Below are positions 23,980 through 31,862 of a stretch of DNA of 64,000 nt, piece by piece; within the stretch, counting starts at the first letter, position 1, and each line of letters begins with the position of its first letter. The notes under the pieces were generated by a model. It did no database searches, was not told the DNA's origin, and saw only the letters and a program-made list of their open reading frames with translations. A program made the position numbers and the translations under genes. Location: the NCBI RefSeq assembly GCF_001297015.1, contig NZ_LIGE01000025.1:682001-746000 (forward strand), written 5' to 3'. The stretch is from Pseudomonas sp. RIT-PI-r (GTDB lineage: Bacteria; Pseudomonadota; Gammaproteobacteria; Pseudomonadales; Pseudomonadaceae).

Positions 23980-24489
23980 ATGCATTTCGTCCGCCACGGA
24001 GAGTACCTTGCCGCTTCACGTATTACTGGGCCTCGGCATAATCTCCTGCAACTGCGCCTAGGAGTTGGTGAGCAGCATGAGCCGATCTGTGAGTGTCTCC
24101 CGCCGCAGGGGGCATGTAATCACGAACCATTAGTTGAGGCTGATATCGTTGCAAGCGTACTCGAAGGAACATCGGAGGCGAATCGACGCTTTGGCACCTC
24201 ACATGTCGTTACCCACATCCGGTACGTCCGAAATGACACCAAGCCTGAAGTAGTCTATGGCCTCTTGGCTCTCAAAATCCTTGAGCAATTGCATGTCGGC
24301 GGCACATTCGTTGAGGGCAGCAATACTATTTAGTCCTTACCTCAAGCAGACTTCTGGGCAGGTAGTTATGAGGACGAGTACAGCGCGGCCCTAAGGTGGA
24401 GTCGCAGTGAGTCGTCCCCAATTTCAGAGAGCCTCTCAGGCCTCAAGGATGTCTATCAAGATACTGTGAGAATGTCCGCTTGTGGCCGA
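23980..24489 (+). pseudogene. Accessory ORF interrupted by TAG, unrecognised
   Basis: The first 117 codons (MHFVRHGEYLAASRITGPRH, later THIRYVRNDTKPEVVYGLLA) end at a TAG at 24331-24333. The same frame then stays open for a further 51 codons with protein-like content (LPQADFWAGSYEDEY, SESLSGLKDVYQDT) to the next TAG. A single nonsense change in a gene of about 169 codons is the simplest reading, although a genuine 117-residue protein is possible. Codon use is less GC-rich than its neighbours and there is no strong ribosome-binding site, consistent with foreign origin. No family was recognised. Confidence 0.45.
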
Positions 24490-24623
24490 TAGCAGCCATC
24501 CACAAACGCCCTGCGCCAATCAAAAACCGCGATCAAAATCCCCCCCACACTGCATCCATTCCCCCCCTGCTCCGTAAATTCATCACCCTCACCCGAAGGG
24601 TCGAAGAATTCAGGAGATGCATC

Positions 24624-25183
24624 ATGCACACGTTCATCAAACGCATTGCCCTTACCTGCTCACAGTACTGAGCCTTGGCGCTGGACTCGGTTTCGCCGCG
24701 GACACCGTCATGGTTGGTGGCGCCGCCATGTATCCGACGAAAACCATCGTCGAAAACGCCGTCAACGCCAAGGATCACACGACGCTCGTTGCCGCGGTCA
24801 AGGCTGCCGGACTGGTTGATACGCTCAACAGCAAAGGCCCCTTTACCGTCTTCGCCCCCGACAATTAGGCCTTCGCCAAGCTGCCCGCCGGGACTGTCGA
24901 TACGCTGGTCAAACCGGACCACAAGGCAGACCTGACGAAGATCCTGACCTGCCACGTCGTCGCCGGCACCCACACCGCCAAGCAGTTGATGGATGACGCG
25001 AAAATGCACAGTGGCAAAGTGATGCTGAAAAACGTTCAGGGCGAATCGCTGACCGTCATGTTGCACGACGGCAAACTGTGGTTGGTGGAAGCAAAAGGTG
25101 GCAAGGCTGCAATCACCGTCGCGAACGTCATGCAATCCAACGGCGTGATTCATGTCATCGATACGGTGCTGATGCCGAATTGA
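24624..25183 (+). pseudogene. Fasciclin-domain exported protein, frameshifted and stop-containing
   Basis: The normal product would be about 185 residues: signal peptide ([11 protein letters not shown], then [14 protein letters not shown] after a one-base deletion or two-base insertion near 24656), then a fasciclin/beta-Ig-H3 domain ([60 protein letters not shown]). Besides the frameshift, a TAG at 24866-24868 replaces the codon before [13 protein letters not shown], normally Glu or Asp. CAGGAG lies about 10 nt before the ATG. Two independent lesions make a sequencing artefact unlikely. Intact homologues are common exported proteins in Pseudomonas. Confidence 0.88.
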
Positions 25184-25298
25184 TTTCTAACGGCCTGGGC
25201 GGGCGTTCTTCAGAGCGTTCGCCACGGGTTGGAAGTGGCTCAGCAACCGCTGATAAATCGTTTGGATGACATCCGCGCTCTAACCATTGTCTGAAGTC

Positions 25299-25319
25299 GC
25301 CAGGGCGCGAAGCCCTGGC
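25299..25319 (-). terminator. Hairpin after the Lys-rich protein gene
   Basis: GCCAGGG-CGCGAAG-CCCTGGC gives a stable 7-bp stem 13 nt downstream of the stop codon on the minus strand. No T-run follows, so it is a weak candidate. Confidence 0.4.
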
Positions 25320-25331
25320 AGGCAGCAGAGA

Positions 25332-25577
25332 CTACTTTTTCTTTTTCGCAGGCTTTTCTGCCTTGTCTGATTTCTTGGTTTTTTCGGGCTTGCTGTCAGC
25401 TTTCTTGGCGGACTTCTTCGGTTCAGGGTCTTTTTTCTTGTCTTTCTTGTCCTTGTCAGAGGATTTCGAAAGCGTCGAGGCCGCCGCAGCTTTCTTCGTC
25501 GGTGATGCCTTTTTGTCTTTCAACTCTTTGCTGGCTTTGGAAGCTTCACCTTTGCTTTTCTTATCGTCTTTAGCCAC
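25332..25577 (-). CDS. Small Lys-rich, low-complexity protein
   Basis: An 81-residue protein in which 32 residues are lysine, most of the rest being Ala, Ser, Asp and Glu (KDKKDKKKDPEPKKSAKKAD near the middle, PAKKKK at the end). It has no hydrophobic segment. GTG is chosen as start because AGAGG lies 8 nt upstream; a longer form would begin MLREVVN. The composition resembles histone-H1-like tails and suggests nucleic-acid binding or a disordered, possibly stress-related role. No specific family is claimed. Confidence 0.75.
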   Translation of the reverse strand: MAKDDKKSKGEASKASKELKDKKASPTKKAAAASTLSKSSDKDKKDKKKDPEPKKSAKKADSKPEKTKKSDKAEKPAKKKK

Positions 25578-25762
25578 GTTGACCACCTCTCGGAGCATGC
25601 CGGTATTGGCACATCGCCTGTGGGAATACCCATAGGCTAATCATTAGGCGAGCGTGTCCGAGAGCGGTTCAAATTCTTTTGTGAAGCGTTATGCAAGGGC
25701 CTCACCCCTGACCTGCATAGCCATCACCGCGAAGCCTTTGCGGTGCCTCGTTGTGAGACTGA

Positions 25763-26131
25763 TCAGTTCTGACGAGCGGATACGCCCTTCAGTCGCTTCC
25801 CCCAATCGCCGCCATGAATGTTTTGACACTCTTGCTCCGAGTCGAAGCGGACATTGCGATCGGTAAGCTTCAGCTCGATACCGGCCTCACTCAACGCTAC
25901 AGCCGTCAGCTCGAAGATGCGCACTTTCGCCTCAACCTGAGCGAGCTTTCTATCCGCGAGGGTTTCGAACACCCAGATCACGTTCAGGGTTTCAGCCAGT
26001 GCGCTCAGGTCAGCCGTGTGGGTGAGCCAGGTGAAGCCTTTGATTTCAGTTTTTGCTGTTTCGCACGCGTCCGTCAGCGTGGAGATCAGCCGGCGCTCCA
26101 TGCGCGCCAGTTCACGTTTGCCTGCAGGCAT
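25763..26131 (-). CDS. Conserved hypothetical protein (gamma-proteobacterial)
   Basis: A 122-residue soluble protein starting MPAGKRELARMERRLISTLT and continuing DACETAKTEIKGFTWLTHTA, with NVIWVFET and NVRFDSEQECQNIHGGDW further on. I remember homologous sequences of the same length and order in other Pseudomonas and enterobacterial genomes, annotated only as hypothetical (sometimes loosely as Fis family). An AAGGA ribosome-binding site precedes the ATG. Function unknown. Confidence 0.75.
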   Translation of the reverse strand: MPAGKRELARMERRLISTLTDACETAKTEIKGFTWLTHTADLSALAETLNVIWVFETLADRKLAQVEAKVRIFELTAVALSEAGIELKLTDRNVRFDSEQECQNIHGGDWGKRLKGVSARQN

Positions 26132-26312
26132 TGCAAGTTCCTTGGAAGATCATCGGGGGAGCGGCATCTCAGGCTGTTTAACCCGGTCGCGGATAGCCTC
26201 GGCAACGTGCGCGTCAGTTTGATCGAGCAGTATACCGGCGGTATCTCTTATCAAGGTCCATGTTCACTGGCTGACCGCTGCCATGCAGACCAACCCTGCT
26301 AATCTCTGCCCC

Positions 26313-26771
26313 ATGAAAATAGCCATCATCTCCGACACCCACGGCCTCCTCCGCCCCGAAGCCCTGAACGCCGTTCAGGGTGCCGAACTGATCATCCACG
26401 CCGGCGACATCGGTGCCGCCGAAATCCTCACGCAACTGGCCGAAGTCGCGCCGGTAAAGGCGGTGCGGGGCAACAACGATCTAAATCTCCCTTGGGCCGC
26501 CGACCTCCCGGACCACCTCACCCTCGACCTCAATGGCTGGCCAGCCCTGCTGACCCACGACATTGCCGACGTCGCCGCCCTCCTCGACAGCTCCATCAAA
26601 CTGATCATCACCGGCCATTCCCACAAGCCCTTGATCGAATGGCGCGGCGATCGGCTCTACATAAACCCAGGCAGCGCCGGGCGTCGGCGTTTCAAACTTC
26701 CGGTCACCCTCGCCCTGCTCGACATGGGCGCAGATGCTCTGGAACCGCAACTCATCCATCTTCTGCCCTGA
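26313..26771 (+). CDS. Metallophosphoesterase, YfcE/MJ0936 type
   Basis: The 152-residue protein has the full calcineurin-like metal site: DTHG at 8-11, GDIG near 36, GNND near 58, LLTH and GHSHKPLIEW. It ends NPGSAGRRRF, typical of YfcE-like phosphodiesterases. It probably hydrolyses phosphodiester bonds of small molecules with Mn2+ or similar metals. The ATG giving MKIAIISDTHG is preferred over an in-frame upstream ATG because it begins directly at the first strand. Confidence 0.92.
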   Translation: MKIAIISDTHGLLRPEALNAVQGAELIIHAGDIGAAEILTQLAEVAPVKAVRGNNDLNLPWAADLPDHLTLDLNGWPALLTHDIADVAALLDSSIKLIITGHSHKPLIEWRGDRLYINPGSAGRRRFKLPVTLALLDMGADALEPQLIHLLP

Positions 26772-26825
26772 AGGTTTTCGGCGCGGCGGCCTGCGGACGA
26801 TTGCCTGAATTCCATGATGACTTTT

Positions 26826-27281
26826 CTACTGTTCCAGCGCCTTCGCCATGATGATCGTGCGCTCCGCCTGATGGTATTCATCCCGGACTTTCTTGAAGCC
26901 AAGTGCTGCATAAAAGCCTTCGGCGGTAATGGATGAGGGAACACGCAGCGAGTCGATACCTGCGCTCAAGGCAACTGTTTGAATCCGCTCCATCAGGTGT
27001 CTGCCTATACCTTGCCCCTGATGTCGTGGGTCGACGAACACGCTGCGAACCACGTCGTGATCAAGGCTCGCCGTTGCCACGATGTGATTGTCGACCGTGG
27101 TTACGAGTACCTGACGCCGGGCCAGCAAATCCAGAACCGCCCGTGGTGAAAAACTTTGCTCAACCTGATCAATGATGTCGGATGAGTAGTCCAGCGCGTT
27201 GGACTGGCGAAGGGTATTGATGATGGTCCGGCTGATCGCCGAAGCATCCGCCGGGGTCGCGGTGCGAATCAGGTAATCCAT
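26826..27281 (-). CDS. GNAT family N-acetyltransferase
   Basis: The 151-residue protein follows the GNAT fold: YLIRTATPADASAISRTIIN, VATASLDHDVVRSVFVDPRH, the acetyl-CoA loop QGQGIGRHLMERIQ and the C-terminal AEGFYAALGFKKV. It transfers an acetyl group from acetyl-CoA to an unknown amine. It converges on the phosphoesterase gene and is unlikely to share function with it. Confidence 0.9.
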   Translation of the reverse strand: MDYLIRTATPADASAISRTIINTLRQSNALDYSSDIIDQVEQSFSPRAVLDLLARRQVLVTTVDNHIVATASLDHDVVRSVFVDPRHQGQGIGRHLMERIQTVALSAGIDSLRVPSSITAEGFYAALGFKKVRDEYHQAERTIIMAKALEQ

Positions 27282-27466
27282 TCTGGCAAGTCCTTCCGCT
27301 GGATCGTTTGAGCGTAGAAGGATTCGTTTGCTACGACACCCAAAAGCTGAATTTTCTGTTCGTTCGGCGGCAGTTACTACGAGCTATCTGCTGGGTGCCG
27401 TTGTATCTCGCAAGCAACATCGTGACGGTACCGGCTCCAATCTACGCTACGGATACTTGTATTGAC

Positions 27467-27486
27467 ATATCGGTAAATCTCGATAT
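27467..27486. promoter_or_regulatory. ArsR-type operator in front of the regulator gene
   Basis: ATATCGGTAAATCTCGATAT is an imperfect copy of the perfect palindrome found before the next gene (same outer arms ATATCG/CGATAT). It ends 10 bp before the ArsR start codon and overlaps a probable promoter, indicating autoregulation. Confidence 0.7.
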
Positions 27487-27496
27487 CCTCAGCGAC

Positions 27497-27799
27497 ATGG
27501 ACCTACTCGAAATCTTCAAAGCCCTCTCCAACCCTACGCGCCTTCAAATTCTGAAGGGGCTGAAGGATCCCGCAAAGAACTTCCCGCCACAGGATGAAGG
27601 TGACGTTCTCACGGTGGGTGTCTGCGTCAGCAGTATTCAGGAAGGTATCGGGCTGTCGCAGTCAACGGTGTCTGGTTATCTGGCGACACTGCAGCGAGTG
27701 GGCCTGGTGGAAGTCCGGCGTATCGGTCAGTGGACCTACTACAAGCGCAATGAAGCAACCATCAGTGCCTTGGCCGAGATCGTAGGAAAAGAGCTGTAA
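27497..27799 (+). CDS. ArsR/SmtB family transcriptional regulator
   Basis: A 100-residue winged-helix protein: MDLLEIFKALSNPTRLQILK, a GLSQSTVSGYLATLQRVGLV recognition helix and QWTYYKRNEA wing. It has the ArsR/SmtB architecture, but no metal-binding CxC or His cluster of the ArsR or SmtB type; one Cys occurs in VGVCVSSIQEG. It may therefore sense redox state or an organic ligand, as seen in SdpR/YczG-like members. The ATG lies directly after a copy of its probable operator. It is followed 61 bp later by a quinone-reductase-like gene with a perfect operator, so both are likely repressed by it. Confidence 0.88.
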   Translation: MDLLEIFKALSNPTRLQILKGLKDPAKNFPPQDEGDVLTVGVCVSSIQEGIGLSQSTVSGYLATLQRVGLVEVRRIGQWTYYKRNEATISALAEIVGKEL

Positions 27800-27813
27800 T
27801 TTTTTACCACAAC

Positions 27814-27833
27814 ATATCGAGATATCTCGATAT
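27814..27833. promoter_or_regulatory. Perfect 20-bp ArsR operator
   Basis: ATATCGAGATATCTCGATAT is a perfect palindrome in the 61-bp gap between the regulator gene and the zinc-free alcohol dehydrogenase-like gene, about 28 bp before the latter's start. With the copy before the regulator it defines the probable target of the ArsR protein. Confidence 0.8.
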
Positions 27834-27860
27834 CCCTTTTTATAGATATAAGGAACTACA

Positions 27861-28835
27861 ATGAAAGCGATGGTGCTTAAATCATTTGGTGGTCCGGAAT
27901 CGTTCGAACTTTGCGACGTTCCCAAGCCCGTACCGCAGGCCGGACAGGTGCTGGTGCGGGTGCATGCAACCTCTATCAACCCGTTGGATTACCAGGTCCG
28001 CCGTGGCGATTACCCCGATCTGGTGCCACTGCCGGCCATTACCGGCCATGACGTATCCGGGGTTGTCGAAGCGGTCGGGCCGGGTGTGATGGCGTTCGCT
28101 GCGGGCGATGAGGTCTGGTACACGCCGCAAATATTTGACGGGCCGGGAAGTTATGCCGAGTACCACGTTGCGGCTGAAAGCATTATTGGCAGGAAGCCGC
28201 CATCGCTAAGCCATCTCGAAGCGGCGAGCCTGACGCTGGTGGGCGGCACAGCGTGGGAAGCGCTGGTCGGGCGTGCGGCGCTGCAGGTGGGAGAAACCAT
28301 CCTCGTGCACGGCGGCGCGGGTGGCGTTGGCCACGTGGCAATCCAGTTGGCGAAAGCGATGGGCGCGAAAGTGTTCACGACCGTGCGCGAAGCCAACGCT
28401 GAGTTTGCAAGAAGCATGGGCGCCGACGTGGTCATCGACTACGAGAAAGAGGATTACGTCGACGTCATCATGCGCGAAACCGCTGGCCAGGGAGTCGATG
28501 TCGTGTTCGATACCATCGGTGGCAACACCTTGTCGCGCAGCCCCGACGCGCTCGCGCAACTTGGCCGCGTGGTGACGATTGTCGACATTGCCCAACCGCA
28601 GAACCTCGTACAGGCCTGGGGCAGGAACGCCAGCTATCACTTCGTTTTCACCCGACAAAATCGCGGCAAGCTTGATGAGTTGGCCGCATTGGTCGCGCGC
28701 GGCCAACTACGCCCCCATGTGGGTGCCGTTTATGCGCTGGCCGACCTGGGGCTCGCCCACGCACGGCTGGAAAGTCCGAATAACGGCATTCGAGGAAAAA
28801 TCGCAATCGCTGTCGAGCCATCCCTGATCGCGTAA
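27861..28835 (+). CDS. NADPH:quinone reductase / MDR superfamily oxidoreductase
   Basis: The 324-residue protein is a medium-chain dehydrogenase/reductase of the quinone-oxidoreductase type: [35 protein letters not shown], the cofactor site [18 protein letters not shown], and the GADVVIDY segment. It lacks the structural zinc-binding Cys cluster, so it is the zinc-independent type that reduces quinones or enones with NADPH. A perfect ArsR-family operator overlaps its promoter, and a short monooxygenase-like gene follows after 41 bp. The trio resembles electrophile or quinone stress units. Confidence 0.92.
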   Translation: MKAMVLKSFGGPESFELCDVPKPVPQAGQVLVRVHATSINPLDYQVRRGDYPDLVPLPAITGHDVSGVVEAVGPGVMAFAAGDEVWYTPQIFDGPGSYAEYHVAAESIIGRKPPSLSHLEAASLTLVGGTAWEALVGRAALQVGETILVHGGAGGVGHVAIQLAKAMGAKVFTTVREANAEFARSMGADVVIDYEKEDYVDVIMRETAGQGVDVVFDTIGGNTLSRSPDALAQLGRVVTIVDIAQPQNLVQAWGRNASYHFVFTRQNRGKLDELAALVARGQLRPHVGAVYALADLGLAHARLESPNNGIRGKIAIAVEPSLIA

Positions 28836-28876
28836 GCACGGACTTTCAACCCGCGCATTCCTTCCTGAGGTACACC

Positions 28877-29218
28877 ATGATTTACGAGATCGCTGTACTC
28901 CCCGTTCATAAAGAACGCATTGAACGTTTCACACACGCGTTTGCTGAAGTGGCGCCGTTGCTCACTCGCGCCAAGGGTTACCTCGGCCACGTGTTCGCAC
29001 AGGGGATCGAAACGCCCGAAGTCTTCAACCTGATCGTGCGCTGGCGATCACTTGAGGATCACACCCCGGGTTTTGAAGCGAGCGAAGACCATCGGTTGTT
29101 CATGCTCGGACTGGAGGAGCATTTTTCCGAAGAACCGACTGTCTATCATGTTGAAGGGCCGGGTTTTACTGATCCAGACAACACCGGTCCTGAAACTTTT
29201 CCGCCCCATCCGGCCTGA
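28877..29218 (+). CDS. Antibiotic biosynthesis monooxygenase (ABM) domain protein
   Basis: The 113-residue protein carries a single dimeric ferredoxin-like ABM domain: YEIAVLPVHKERIERFTHAF, a GYLGHVFAQGIETPEVFNLI strand pair and RWRSLEDHTPGFEASEDHRL. Small ABM proteins act as cofactor-free quinol oxidases or as accessory binding proteins. Its place after the quinone reductase suggests it works on the same quinone or phenol and shares the ArsR-controlled transcript. Confidence 0.85.
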   Translation: MIYEIAVLPVHKERIERFTHAFAEVAPLLTRAKGYLGHVFAQGIETPEVFNLIVRWRSLEDHTPGFEASEDHRLFMLGLEEHFSEEPTVYHVEGPGFTDPDNTGPETFPPHPA

Positions 29219-29265
29219 TCACCTAACCTCATAGACTGTGTGTCCATCGAGAGTCGGCCAGTCCC

Positions 29266-31653
29266 ATGCGCAACAGCTTGAAGTCGTTGTTTTCAGTGCT
29301 ATTCGTCTTGCTCATCTGCAGCTGTCCGGTGCTGTGGGCAGCCGAATTGCCTGCGCCTTCGGTGGCCGCTGTCGCCCCGCTGCCGGTGATTTCACAAAAC
29401 GACCTGCAAGCCTTGCAGCAGCGCCTCGACGGCCTCAAGCAACAAATTTCCTCGGCAAACAATTACAACCAGCTCGAAGGCCCGCAGGATCGGGTGCAGG
29501 CGTTCATTCTGGATGTCGATAAATTGTCGGCGGCGTTGCTGCCGCAGCAGGCGCAGTTGGCCGTGCAGTTGAGTGTGTTGGGCGCGGCGCCAGCGACCGA
29601 GGTGGCCGCCGAACAGGCGGATATCGTTGCGCACCGGGCGTCGTTGGCGGAACAGAAGAACAAAATCGATGCGTCGCTGAAGAGTCTGGCGGCGCTCAAG
29701 CAAAGCGCGGCGGAGCTGATTACGCAGATCGCCGGTATCCGTCGCACCTTGCTCGAGAGCGAGCTGACGCTGGGCACCCACAGTGTGTTGAGCCCGGACT
29801 TCTGGTCGCCGCTGGTCAATCCAACGCAAGATGATCGTCAGCGTTGGCGTTTTTTCGTCGCCCAGGTCAGCGAAACCTGGGCCACGGTCTGGGCGCCGGG
29901 GCAGCGCTTCTATACCAGTTTCCTGGTGTTGCTGGCGCTGGTTATCTGGACGTTCGGGCGCCGGCTGGCCGAGCGCGGGCTGACGTGGGTATGCATTCAT
30001 CGCATGCCGGAGGGGCGTTTGCGTCGTAGTGCGCTGGCGTTCGCTTCGGCGCTGGCGACGATTGTTACCACCGGCCTCGCCCTGCAATTGCTGTTCTATG
30101 CCTGCACGCGTCACGAGCCGTTGACGCCGGTGCTGGAGACATTTTCCGAGGAGTTCGAAAAAGCCGTTTATGCCTGTGTGCTGATCACCGGCCTGAGCCG
30201 CGCGTTGTTGTCCACCCAGCATCCGTCATGGCGGTTGCCGGCGATTGCCGACCCCGTGGCGCTGGCGATGAAGCCGTATCCGCGCATTCTGTCGGGCACG
30301 CTGCTGGTGCTGGTGACGCTGGTGCAGGTGAGCAACTCTACCGGCATGAGCAGTCAGATTGTCGTGGCCGGGCGCGGCGTCATCTCGATTGTGGTCATGG
30401 TGATTGTCGTGTCGTTGCTGTTGCGCGTGGGCAAGGTGCGCAAGGCGTTGGTCGCCGCGAACGATGCCTCGGCCACCGGCAGTACGTTTTCCGGCGTGGT
30501 GTACACCATCGCCAGTATTTCGATGTTGGTCTCGGCGATTGCCCTGCTCACTGGCTATATCTCGCTGAGCCGGTTCATCACCTATGAAGTGGTCTGGGCC
30601 TACATCGTGCTGTCGGGTTTCTACTTGCTGATCCAGGTCATCAAGGACAGCTGCGAGCACGTATTTTCGCCCAAACACGCCAGTGGCAAGGCGCTCAAAC
30701 AGTTGCTGGGAACCAGTGATCGACGGCTCGAGCAGATCTCGATTCTGTTGTCCGGGTTCAGCCGCGCAGCGCTGTTGCTGCTAGCGGTGATCGCGCTGTT
30801 TGTCGGCGGCATCGGCACCACGCTCGGGCAGTTGGCGACCAATATCATGGCGATCCTCGGCGGCGCCGGCTTGCGCAAGTTCAATATCGTCCCGGCGCAT
30901 CTGCTCAACGCAGTGTTGGCGCTGATGATCGGCATCTGGCTGATCCGCGCCCTGCGCCGCTGGCTCGACAACGAGTTCCTGCCCAAGACCGACATGGACC
31001 CGGGCATGTGTGCGTCGCTCAGCACGCTGTTTTCCAATATCGGTTATGCCTTTGTGATCCTCATGACCCTGTCTTCGCTGGGCGTGCAATGGACCAACCT
31101 GGCGTGGATCGTCAGTGCGCTGTCGGTGGGCATCGGTTTCGGTTTGCAGGAGATCGTGAAGAACTTCGTTTCCGGCCTGATTCTGCTGACCGAGCGCCCG
31201 GTGAAGGTCGGCGATCTGATCAGCATCAGCGGCGTCGAGGGCGACATCCGCCGGATCAACGTGCGTGCCACGGAAATCCAGCTCAGCGACCGCTCGATCG
31301 TGATCGTGCCGAACTCGCAACTGATCTCGCAGAACCTGCGCAACGTTACGCTGGGTGGCAGCGCTCAGGGTGTGGCGTCGCTGGAGTTGATGTTCCCGCT
31401 GGACATCGACCCCGAAGAGGTCAAGGACCTGCTGCTCAACACCTATCGCGAGAACGAAACCATCCTCGATAAACCCGCGTCGTTCGTGCGTTTCAGCAAG
31501 TTGTCGCCGGACGGTATTACCCTGACGGTGACCGGCTATGTCGGCAGCCCGAGGATCGTCGGGGTGACCAAGAGTGACTTGCTGTTCGAGATTCTCAAGC
31601 GCCTTGGCGCAGCGGGAATCGCCCTCGCCACTCCCCCACCCAGCAGTCCCTGA
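29266..31653 (+). CDS. Mechanosensitive ion channel MscS family protein with DUF3772 domain
   Basis: A 795-residue inner-membrane protein: signal peptide (SVLFVLLICSCPVLWAAE), periplasmic coiled-coil-rich DUF3772 part to about residue 210 (SQNDLQALQQRLDGLKQQIS), many membrane helices between about 215 and 570, and the MscS core near the C-terminus (WIVSALSVGIGFGLQEIVKN, FVSGLILLTERPVKVGDLIS, and the beta domain RSIVIVPNSQLISQNLRN). It releases solutes on hypo-osmotic shock. It is of the long MscM/YbdG-YjeP class and stands alone, followed by a hairpin. Confidence 0.93.
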   Translation: MRNSLKSLFSVLFVLLICSCPVLWAAELPAPSVAAVAPLPVISQNDLQALQQRLDGLKQQISSANNYNQLEGPQDRVQAFILDVDKLSAALLPQQAQLAVQLSVLGAAPATEVAAEQADIVAHRASLAEQKNKIDASLKSLAALKQSAAELITQIAGIRRTLLESELTLGTHSVLSPDFWSPLVNPTQDDRQRWRFFVAQVSETWATVWAPGQRFYTSFLVLLALVIWTFGRRLAERGLTWVCIHRMPEGRLRRSALAFASALATIVTTGLALQLLFYACTRHEPLTPVLETFSEEFEKAVYACVLITGLSRALLSTQHPSWRLPAIADPVALAMKPYPRILSGTLLVLVTLVQVSNSTGMSSQIVVAGRGVISIVVMVIVVSLLLRVGKVRKALVAANDASATGSTFSGVVYTIASISMLVSAIALLTGYISLSRFITYEVVWAYIVLSGFYLLIQVIKDSCEHVFSPKHASGKALKQLLGTSDRRLEQISILLSGFSRAALLLLAVIALFVGGIGTTLGQLATNIMAILGGAGLRKFNIVPAHLLNAVLALMIGIWLIRALRRWLDNEFLPKTDMDPGMCASLSTLFSNIGYAFVILMTLSSLGVQWTNLAWIVSALSVGIGFGLQEIVKNFVSGLILLTERPVKVGDLISISGVEGDIRRINVRATEIQLSDRSIVIVPNSQLISQNLRNVTLGGSAQGVASLELMFPLDIDPEEVKDLLLNTYRENETILDKPASFVRFSKLSPDGITLTVTGYVGSPRIVGVTKSDLLFEILKRLGAAGIALATPPPSSP

Positions 31654-31681
31654 CCCCCCCGCAGGAGCAGCGGCACACCAC

Positions 31682-31722
31682 GATCTTTTGATCTTGATCT
31701 TAAAAAACAGGATCAAAAGATC
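31682..31722 (+). terminator. Hairpin after the MscS gene, with a half REP
   Basis: GATCTTTTGATC and GATCAAAAGATC form a perfect 12-bp stem with an A-rich loop. The right arm continues into GCAGCCT, half of the REP type seen near 14.5 kb. The rest of the 209-bp gap up to the lipoprotein gene shows nothing further. Confidence 0.65.
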
Positions 31723-31862
31723 GCAGCCTCATTGCACTCGACAGCTCCTGCAGGCTATGCGGTGTATTGGAGAGCCTGTTGGCGAGGGCAGGGTAAAGTC
31801 TTCGTCGTCACTGCCGAAATGTTAATGTGCCATCCCTTTTAATCCGACAGTGTGCCCTCCGC

